Positions 1 through 5,924 of a stretch of DNA of 5,924 nucleotides are shown in pieces. The notes beneath the pieces are model-generated. The model did no database searches, had not been told where the DNA came from, and worked only from the letters and a program-made list of their open reading frames with translations. The DNA is from Planctomycetota bacterium. Lineage in GTDB: Bacteria > Planctomycetota > UBA11346. The stretch is taken from the NCBI GenBank assembly GCA_013816415.1, contig JACDEN010000193.1, positions 1 to 5,924 of the forward strand, given 5' to 3'. The first letter of the stretch is position 1. Every line of letters begins with the position of its first letter. The translations under genes and the position numbers were made by a program.

Positions 1-2
1 GC

Positions 3-2009
3 CTGCCGCCGACCGGGATGTATTACGGTCCGTCGGTGCAGGCCGAGGACATCGCGCCGCTGCTGCCGGAAGGCCAGGTCCTCGCCGAGATCCCGGTGCC
101 CGACGTGCCGGGCGCGCGCGAGCGCGTGCTGATCGTGCAGGGCGATCCGCCGGACGGCGAAGGACTGTGCACGCGACTCTGCCAGCGGCTCGGAGCGACG
201 CTCGGGGTCGACCCGGTGCTGGTGCAGGCGCTGATCTACAAGCACGCCGAGAAGATCCGCGCGATCACCTGCGAGCGCGAATACCGCGTCCATCACATGG
301 CGGTCGATCCCGAGCGCCTGGGGCGGCTCGCCGACGGCCTGGCTGCGTCGCTCACCGCTTTCGGCCAGCCGACCACGCGCCTCGACGTCGACGCCGCGCT
401 GGCGAAGGTGCGGCGCGCGGTCGACAAGGAATGGACCGGACAGACGCGCTACGACGCGCTCACGCTGTTCCCCGAGGTCCCGCACGCATTCGCGACCCGG
501 CTCTACGGCGGCAACTGCGAGCCGCCCGCGGATCTGTTGAAGGACTACGACGACGCCGGAGCCCCGCTGCCCGGACTGGTGGTGCAGATCGACGTTGGCC
601 GTTCGTATCCCTTCCCCGGTTCGAGCAGCCATTGGCTCGGCCAGCTCGGACGCCAGGCGACCGACCACGACGACGACCGCACGGGATTCCTGCCGGGCAG
701 CCTGCAAGGGGTGAGCGGACTCGAGAAGATCTACGACAGTCAGCTGCGCGGCATCCCCGGCGTGCGCCAGCGCCTGCGCACGCCCGATGGGATCCGCGTG
801 CAGCGCGACGAGGCGCCGCAGTCCGGCATCGATCTGGTCACCGAGATCGACATGGAGCTGCAGACCCTCTCGGAGGACAGCCTCGAACATTATTACGAGC
901 TGGCGCAGGCGCTGGGTTCGGCGAGCGAGAAGATGGAGAAGGCGCGCGCGATCGGCCGCAACCGCGCGGGCTTCTGCCTGATCGACTGCCAGACCGGCGG
1001 CATCCTGACGCTCGCATCGTCGCCGACGTACAAGATCGAGGACCTGCGCACCCACTACGCCGAACTGACGGCCGATCCCGCGCAGCCGCTGCACGACCAC
1101 GCGTCGGAAGCGGAGCAGCCGCCGGGCTCGTCGTTCAAGATCCTCACCGCGCTCGCGTGCCTTGAGCACGAGGCGATCCGTCCGACCGAGGAGATCTACT
1201 GCCAGGGCTACATGGCGATGGTCGCCGGCAAGAAGATCCTGCGCGACCATGCGCCGGCCGGCTCGTACGATCTGCCGCACGCGATCCAGGTGTCGTCGAA
1301 TGTCTACTTCGCCACCATCGGAGCGAAGGTGAACGGCGAACGCCTGGCGGCCTACGCGCAGCGCTTCGGACTCGGCCGAAAGAGCGCCATCGATGTCTGG
1401 AGCCAGCAGGGCGGCATCCTGCCCACCCCGGCGACCATCTCGCGCCTGCGCCCGGCGGAACCCAAATGGCTGCCGAGCGACACCTGGCGCATGGCGATCG
1501 GCCAGTTCACCACCGCCTCGCCGCTGCAGTGCGTCACCATCGCCGCGGCGGTCGCCAATGGCGGCCATGTCGTGCGGCCGTTCCTGGTGCGGCCTCCGGG
1601 CGGGCTTCCAGCGGTCACCGATCTGCACGTGCGGAAGGAATACCTCGAGCAGGTCCGCCACGGCATGGAGCTGGTGACCGAGAATGAATCGCACGCGACG
1701 GGCAAGCTGCTGGTGCTCGAGGGCGCGGCCAAGGGGATCAAGGTCGCGGCCAAGACCGGCACCAGCGAATGGGGGAGCCCGGTGTCGCGCGAGAACGGGA
1801 CCACCCCGGACCACGCGTGGATGATCGGCTACGCGCCGGCGGATCACCCGACGGTCGCGTTCGCCTGCTTCATCCACAGCGGAACCTTCGGCGGCCAGGC
1901 CTGCACCCCGGTGGTGAAGAAGGTGCTCGAGATGTACTTCAAGAAATACGGCCGCGAGGGCCACGCCGCGGCGCACGCCGAGGGCGATGCGCCCGCCACG
2001 GTTCCGTAG
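3..2009 (+). CDS. Class B penicillin-binding protein, PBP2/MrdA-like transpeptidase (5' end outside window)
   Basis: The product is a D,D-transpeptidase that cross-links peptidoglycan peptides on the outer face of the cytoplasmic membrane. Numbering from the ATG at base 18, the catalytic motifs are all present: SxxK as SSFK (371-374, nucleophile Ser371, after PPG), SxN as SSN (426-428), and KTGT (579-582). The region joining the pedestal to the transpeptidase domain has RxYP (195-198), GVSGLEKIYDSQLRGIPG (231-248) and an IDxxLQ segment (277-282). HAWMIGYAP (599-607) and GG near the C-terminus also fit. PPGSSFKILTAL, SSNVYF and AIGQFTTASPLQ look more like PBP2/MrdA than FtsI, but this assignment is by eye. 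The frame is open to the left edge and no membrane anchor or RGxIxDRxG motif is visible. The true start therefore lies upstream and the base-18 ATG is probably internal. The protein ends in an Ala-rich tail. No elongasome partner such as rodA or mreC is in view. Confidence 0.93.
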   Translation: MPPTGMYYGPSVQAEDIAPLLPEGQVLAEIPVPDVPGARERVLIVQGDPPDGEGLCTRLCQRLGATLGVDPVLVQALIYKHAEKIRAITCEREYRVHHMAVDPERLGRLADGLAASLTAFGQPTTRLDVDAALAKVRRAVDKEWTGQTRYDALTLFPEVPHAFATRLYGGNCEPPADLLKDYDDAGAPLPGLVVQIDVGRSYPFPGSSSHWLGQLGRQATDHDDDRTGFLPGSLQGVSGLEKIYDSQLRGIPGVRQRLRTPDGIRVQRDEAPQSGIDLVTEIDMELQTLSEDSLEHYYELAQALGSASEKMEKARAIGRNRAGFCLIDCQTGGILTLASSPTYKIEDLRTHYAELTADPAQPLHDHASEAEQPPGSSFKILTALACLEHEAIRPTEEIYCQGYMAMVAGKKILRDHAPAGSYDLPHAIQVSSNVYFATIGAKVNGERLAAYAQRFGLGRKSAIDVWSQQGGILPTPATISRLRPAEPKWLPSDTWRMAIGQFTTASPLQCVTIAAAVANGGHVVRPFLVRPPGGLPAVTDLHVRKEYLEQVRHGMELVTENESHATGKLLVLEGAAKGIKVAAKTGTSEWGSPVSRENGTTPDHAWMIGYAPADHPTVAFACFIHSGTFGGQACTPVVKKVLEMYFKKYGREGHAAAHAEGDAPATVP

Positions 2010-2036
2010 CGCGCGAGCGCGCGCACGGCCGGATCG

Positions 2037-2046
2037 GCGCATGCGC
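2037..2046. repeat. Perfect 10-bp palindrome abutting the candidate -35 box
   Basis: GCGCATGCGC is a perfect inverted repeat without a spacer. It lies 27 bases after the stop codon of the transpeptidase gene and directly touches the candidate -35 hexamer of the next gene. That position would suit an operator. However, short GC-rich palindromes are common by chance in DNA of this composition, and no regulator gene is in view. Confidence 0.25.
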
Positions 2047-2075
2047 TTGGAAAGCCGTCGATCCCGGGGTAGACT
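2047..2075 (+). promoter_or_regulatory. Candidate sigma70-type promoter for the FecR/PA14 gene
   Basis: TTGGAA (2047-2052) and TAGACT (2070-2075) are separated by exactly 17 bases. Each matches its consensus, TTGACA or TATAAT, at four of six positions, including the conserved TTG of the -35 and T-A at the start plus the final T of the -10. Transcription would begin near A2081, about 48 bases before the GTG start. This is one of the few less GC-rich spots in the spacer between two plus-strand genes. It suggests the downstream gene is transcribed on its own as well as, or instead of, by read-through. It was identified by inspection only. Confidence 0.45.
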
Positions 2076-2128
2076 CCCAGATCCCATGCCCCACGTCTCC
2101 CTGATCGATCCGCAGCGGCGGTGGCACC

Positions 2129-4105
2129 GTGAAGCCGGATAGCGACCGCCGGCGTTCCCGTTCCGGTCCACGGAGATCGCACCCGGACCACGACGACGAC
2201 GGCGGCACGCCCCAGGGGTCGGGCCGCCACCGCCACCCGCCGCGCAGCCCGGGCCTCTCTTACGCCGCGCTGATCGCCCTGGTGGTGGTCGCCGTGGGCG
2301 TCGCCGCGCTGGTCTGCCTGTTCGTGAAACCGGTCGGTTCGCTGGCCCCGATCGCCGCCGCGGGTGATGAATCCGAGCTCGGCCGGGTCAAGCGTTCGAG
2401 CCGTGACGCGCATATCATCCTCGGCGGAGTCGCCGCCAATCCGCGACCGGGAGAAGCCGTGGCGTCCGGCGCGTCGCTGCAGACCACCGCCGATGGCCTG
2501 CTGTCGGTCACGCTTGGAAACCAGACGCAGCTCGACCTCAGCGGCGAGACCATGCTCGAGGCGCTGACCGCTTCGCCGGGCCGGGCACCCACCGCCCGGC
2601 TGACGCGCGGCACCGTCGCCATCGACGCGACGCACGCGACCGGTGGACGATCGCTGGTCGTCACCACCGCCTTCGCGCGCATCGACGCCGCCAGCGGCAC
2701 CTGCCAGGTGGTCGCCGCCGCCGATCGCACGCGCGTCGCGGTGACGCACGGCAGCATCACCCTGGCCAAGGCCAATGGACAACAGGCGATGCCGCTGGTC
2801 GCCGGCCAGCATGGCTCGGTCGGGGATTCCGGCGATCCCGTGATCGAGGTCGCGAGCCGCTTCGTGCGCGGCGTGAACTTCGGAGGCGACGCGGTGATGA
2901 TCGCCGGCGATCACTGGCTGTCCCACCGGCAAGCATTGAAGGCGGGCCTCGAGCTCACCGGCGGGACGCAGGTTGCCGCGCCGCGTCCGATCAAGGCTCC
3001 CGGGCTGGACTTCGACATGAAGTCGCTGCTCGATGCCGGTCTGACTGCGAGCGGCCCGATCCGCATCTTCCAGCAGGCGCCCAACGGCGACTACGACGTG
3101 ATCCTGTACATCACCGATCCGGGGGGCATCGATCCCGCCGCGGTCACCGTCAACATCCTCAACCGCACCATCCCCACCGGGGATTCGTCGGCCGGTTCCG
3201 ACACCTGGAAGCGGCTCGGCCCGTATCGCTGCTCGGTCAAGGACCATCGGCTCGATATCGCGGTCACCGGCGCGCGGACGCTCGAGCTCTCCGGCATGGC
3301 CTTGTTCTCGGTCGGCGCACTCGAAGGGGGATTCCCCGCGTACGGGACCATCACCGTTCCCGGGGACCATGCGACCTTCGTCAGCCTCGATGACATTCCC
3401 CTGGCGGTCGACCTCGGGACCACCGGCGGAATCGCCAAGGTCGCCTATGCGAACGGTTCGACGGTCGTCGCCGAGGCCAGCAAGCCACCGTTCAGCGCGA
3501 CGTGGACCCATCCGCCGCCAGGCGCCTACAACCTGGTCGCGACGGTGACGACCACCGACGGCGCCACCACCCGGACCGCAGCGGTGTCGGGCATGGTCGA
3601 GGACGCGAAGAAGCCGAACACGCTCCTCTACGAATACTGGGACGCGATGGGCGACGGATCGTTGGCCAAGATGCGCGCCGATCCGCGCTTCGCCCAGCCG
3701 CCGAGCGGCTACCGCCTGCTCAAGGACGGCTTCTGCGCCCCGACCGATTTCCGTGATCATTTCGGCGCGCGCATCCGCGGCTATCTCATCCCGCCCGCCG
3801 ACGGCGCCTACATCTTCTGCATGGTCAGCGACGACGCCGGCGAATTCTCGCTCGGCACCGACGACAAGCCCGCCTCGAAGCGCCTGATCACCTCGGTGCC
3901 CGAGTACACCGGCTATGACGAGTGGAGCAAATATCCGACCCAGAGCTCGGCGCCGGTGACCCTGGTCAAGGGCAGGCGCTACTACATCGAGGCGCTCTAC
4001 AGCGACGGGGTCTATGGCGACATCCTGAAGGTGGGATGGACCTTGCCCGACGGCACGCTGCAGCGGCCGATCCCAGCGGCCTGCCTCGCGCCGTTCGCTC
4101 CCTGA
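2129..4105 (+). CDS. Membrane-anchored FecR-domain protein with malectin-like, Ig-like and PA14 domains
   Basis: Domains in order: a 44-residue Arg/His/Asp/Pro-rich, probably disordered cytoplasmic tail; one membrane helix (about 45-66); a FecR-type beta domain (about 100-235) with the pattern of repeated short strands and a closing VAGQHGSV; a malectin/CBM-like jelly roll (about 245-395) with VNFGGDAV, DYDVILYITDP and WKRLGPY; an Ig-like domain (about 405-490); and a PA14 domain (about 497-650) with YEYWDAM, the SDDAGEFSL loop (567-575, candidate calcium-binding Asp pair) and GDILKVGW. PA14 and malectin folds commonly bind carbohydrate, so a surface glycan-binding role is inferred. The GTG at 2129 is the only usable start after the in-frame stop at 2102-2104 and before the membrane helix. 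No strong Shine-Dalgarno is visible. The basic tail followed by one helix predicts an N-in, C-out protein. No sigma factor gene adjoins it, and no canonical anti-sigma domain is seen, so signalling is uncertain. Confidence 0.88.
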   Translation: MKPDSDRRRSRSGPRRSHPDHDDDGGTPQGSGRHRHPPRSPGLSYAALIALVVVAVGVAALVCLFVKPVGSLAPIAAAGDESELGRVKRSSRDAHIILGGVAANPRPGEAVASGASLQTTADGLLSVTLGNQTQLDLSGETMLEALTASPGRAPTARLTRGTVAIDATHATGGRSLVVTTAFARIDAASGTCQVVAAADRTRVAVTHGSITLAKANGQQAMPLVAGQHGSVGDSGDPVIEVASRFVRGVNFGGDAVMIAGDHWLSHRQALKAGLELTGGTQVAAPRPIKAPGLDFDMKSLLDAGLTASGPIRIFQQAPNGDYDVILYITDPGGIDPAAVTVNILNRTIPTGDSSAGSDTWKRLGPYRCSVKDHRLDIAVTGARTLELSGMALFSVGALEGGFPAYGTITVPGDHATFVSLDDIPLAVDLGTTGGIAKVAYANGSTVVAEASKPPFSATWTHPPPGAYNLVATVTTTDGATTRTAAVSGMVEDAKKPNTLLYEYWDAMGDGSLAKMRADPRFAQPPSGYRLLKDGFCAPTDFRDHFGARIRGYLIPPADGAYIFCMVSDDAGEFSLGTDDKPASKRLITSVPEYTGYDEWSKYPTQSSAPVTLVKGRRYYIEALYSDGVYGDILKVGWTLPDGTLQRPIPAACLAPFAP

Positions 4106-4153
4106 TCCGACCTCCTCCACCCGGGCGGCCGGATGCTATGGCCTGCACCGTTT

Positions 4154-5923
4154 TCAGTTCCAGATGCGGGCCATCGGCAGTCCCCCCATGCCTGCGTCGA
4201 TGATCATGCCGATGGGTCCGGCGAGCGGCCCGCTGGCGAACGCCGAACGTCCTTCGGCCGTCGCCGTGTCGTAGAAGACGTCGTAGCGGCCCTGGTAGAT
4301 CGACGACACGTCCTCGAGCAGCGTATCGAGCGCATGCGCATCCTTTGCCGGCAGCAGGTGCGCCAGCATGGGCACGAACGGACGCACCTGACCCAGCAGG
4401 TCGCCACCGCGCATCACGCATGCAGCGTAGGCCGACGCGGGCACCTGGGACAATGCCGCCCCCACTTCCGGATTGCCATCGAAGCCACCAGTCCGGCTGA
4501 GGTGCTCATCGATCCCTCCAGAGAGCGTGGTCGCGATGAGGATGCCATCGCGGTAGGCCGCCTGCACCGGAACCAATCCGGAGATCGAGGTCCTGCACGT
4601 GCCGCTGTCGTCGAGCTGCGTCCCGGTCGCCGCCGCGATCGCGCGCACCACCTCGCGCGCGTCCGCCTCGTCGCACGCGACGGCGAGCGTGAGCGAGGGG
4701 AACGGGGTTCCGGCTCGGAGGTAGACGAGGCAGTCGCCGTCGATGGTGAGGTGGTCGGGCAGCTCCACCGCGCCGAGTCGGGTCAGCAGCCCGGTCAGGA
4801 ACACGGACAGCGGATCCGGACTCTTGGCGAGCGTCTTCACCGCAACCGCCTGCGAGGAATCCGTCGGCGTTCCGGCGTCGTCTGAGTTCGCGGTGGCCTC
4901 GACCTGGACCGCCTTCTTCACCTCGGCAGTGAACGTCAGGGGAAGCTGCTGGCGCGAGCAGCTGCGGACGAATGCCACCAGCGTGTCCTCAGGCAGCGAG
5001 CGCATCAGGGCGAGGTTCGCCGGCCGCACGCGCCAAGCCGGAGCATTGCCGTCCTCTGGTCCATACGCCGAGAAACGCCGGCTGGTGATGCCGTTGCTAT
5101 CGAACGTCGAGGTGAACCAGCCGGGCGGCGTGCGCTGGCCGTTCACCTCCAATCCGGTCGGCGACAGGCATTCGAGATCGGCGCCGGCATCCACCTGCCT
5201 GGCATCCCCCCTGGTCGCGGGAAGATCGTCGACCACGGGCGCGTTCGAGAACACCAGCAGACCACCGCGGCGCGTCAATCGGCCATATTCCGTCAGCGCC
5301 GACCAGGCACCGGCGCGGCCGACGGTCGCGTCGGCGTGCACCAGGTCCTGGATCTGCCGGTCGAGCTCGGCGTTGACCGAGCTCGAGGTCGCGCCCAGCG
5401 AATAGACGACGTTCTCCTTGAGCAGCTTCAGGAGTCCCGCGGTCTGCTCGGCCTGCGGCAGCTGGTTGTTGGCGGACATCCGACGGTCCCAGCCATTCCC
5501 GAGATGCGCACCCATCACCACGCGGCGCGTGCTCGCCAGCTGCGCGAGCACGTGGTCGGCGTTGAGCAGCGGTGCGTGGGCCGCGCCGGCCGGCCGCTCG
5601 GAGCCCGCCGACGCGTCTTCCTTTTCCGCCATCGATCGGCGCATCCACGTACCGGTCGCCGTGAGCATGAATTCGCCATACGGCGTGTGCGCGAACCGTT
5701 CGCGGCTGCGCACGAGATCATTGAGGCGGACGATGGCCTGCGCGTCCTCGGGCAGATAGGCGGCGGGATCGGCATCGAGGTCGGGGTCGGGGTCCGATAG
5801 GGCGGTTGTGGCCGGCACCGACGCGATCGTGTTCGTGATCGCGATGGCGGGCGGCGCCGCCGCGGATGCGCGGCCGCCCAGCCACGGCAGCGCAACGGCC
5901 AGGGCGATGCCGACCACCACGCA
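4154..5923 (-). CDS. Large exported protein of unknown function (start outside window)
   Basis: I do not recognise a named family. The visible N-terminus, read from the GTG at 5920, is a hydrophobic stretch (VVGIALAVALPWL) followed by GGRASA-AA, a good signal-peptidase I site near residues 20-21. The positively charged start of the signal peptide is missing and the frame stays open to the right edge, so the true start probably lies beyond it. An acidic DP-rich linker (about 42-53) precedes YLPEDAQAIVRL (55-66). A second LPED segment occurs at 309-312 (SLPEDTLVAFVRS). LTIDGDCLVYLRAGTPFP (391-408) and YRDGILIATTLSGGIDEHL (456-474) resemble the alternating strand-helix segments of large extracytoplasmic DUF3352-like proteins, a weak likeness judged by eye. 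No catalytic motif or lipobox is evident. The gene converges on the FecR/PA14 gene, so the two are not in one operon. The stop is TGA at 4156-4154. Confidence 0.8.
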   Translation of the reverse strand, partial: CVVVGIALAVALPWLGGRASAAAPPAIAITNTIASVPATTALSDPDPDLDADPAAYLPEDAQAIVRLNDLVRSRERFAHTPYGEFMLTATGTWMRRSMAEKEDASAGSERPAGAAHAPLLNADHVLAQLASTRRVVMGAHLGNGWDRRMSANNQLPQAEQTAGLLKLLKENVVYSLGATSSSVNAELDRQIQDLVHADATVGRAGAWSALTEYGRLTRRGGLLVFSNAPVVDDLPATRGDARQVDAGADLECLSPTGLEVNGQRTPPGWFTSTFDSNGITSRRFSAYGPEDGNAPAWRVRPANLALMRSLPEDTLVAFVRSCSRQQLPLTFTAEVKKAVQVEATANSDDAGTPTDSSQAVAVKTLAKSPDPLSVFLTGLLTRLGAVELPDHLTIDGDCLVYLRAGTPFPSLTLAVACDEADAREVVRAIAAATGTQLDDSGTCRTSISGLVPVQAAYRDGILIATTLSGGIDEHLSRTGGFDGNPEVGAALSQVPASAYAACVMRGGDLLGQVRPFVPMLAHLLPAKDAHALDTLLEDVSSIYQGRYDVFYDTATAEGRSAFASGPLAGPIGMIIDAGMGGLPMARIWN

Positions 5924-5924
5924 G

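Noticed and set aside
2009..2022. GC-only hairpin just after the transpeptidase stop codon
   Set aside because: The stem is only about 5 bp (GCGCG/CGCGC) with a 4-base loop and no T-run follows, so it is not a convincing intrinsic terminator. Such repeats are expected in this composition.
1844..4120. A 758-codon open frame on the minus strand, antisense to the whole FecR/PA14 gene
   Set aside because: Its wobble positions lie opposite the first codon positions of the sense gene, a frame that often stays open by chance in GC-rich coding DNA. The product is Arg/Gly/Asp-rich with no recognisable domain, whereas the plus strand encodes clear FecR and PA14 domains.
4105..4134. ATCCG/CGGAT inverted repeat spanning the FecR/PA14 gene's stop region
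   Set aside because: Five paired bases around a 20-base loop without a T-run is too weak to call a terminator.
4133..4885. A 250-codon plus-strand open frame over the third gene
   Set aside because: The product is low-complexity and rich in Arg, Gly and His. It overlaps a much longer minus-strand frame that has a signal peptide and balanced composition.
5763..5800. Short tandem-like GGTCGGGG repeats
   Set aside because: These are simply the codons of the acidic Asp-Pro linker after the signal peptide of the minus-strand gene; there are too few copies to suggest an independent repeat element.
1..5924. CRISPR array, tRNA or rRNA gene, insertion sequence, defence or phage module
   Set aside because: No spaced direct repeats, tRNA-like cloverleaf, transposase, terminal inverted repeats or compositional shift was seen, and almost all of the window is taken up by the three genes.

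Overview
The window is about 5.9 kb of uniformly GC-rich bacterial DNA. It holds three protein genes: two on the plus strand and one on the minus strand that converges on them. The first and third run off the window edges, so only the middle gene is complete. No RNA gene, mobile element, CRISPR array, recombinase or compositional break was found. The best guess at the source is a high-GC member of the Planctomycetota, perhaps Phycisphaerae. This rests on the FecR / malectin-like / Ig-like / PA14 surface-protein architecture and on the style of the third protein. It is an inference, and other high-GC phyla such as Verrucomicrobiota are not excluded.

Layout. Bases 3-2009 (+) encode most of a class B penicillin-binding protein, a transpeptidase resembling PBP2/MrdA, with its N-terminal membrane anchor lost to the window edge. 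Bases 2010-2128 form a spacer with a 10-bp perfect palindrome next to a plausible sigma70-type promoter, followed by a GTG start. Bases 2129-4105 (+) encode a 658-residue membrane-anchored FecR-domain protein with a malectin-like domain, an Ig-like domain and a C-terminal PA14 domain. After a 48-bp convergent spacer, bases 4154-5923 (-) encode a large, probably exported protein of unknown function whose start lies beyond the right edge.

Working together. All three products should act at or outside the cytoplasmic membrane: peptidoglycan cross-linking, a surface protein with carbohydrate-binding-type domains, and an exported protein of unknown role. The sequence shows no operon linking them. 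The middle gene appears to have its own promoter and the third is on the opposite strand, so the shared envelope theme may be coincidental. Nothing here is convincing as an undescribed defence or mobile system. The most unusual points are the FecR protein's architecture without an obvious anti-sigma domain, its leader region with a possible overlapping short ORF, and the unrecognised third protein.
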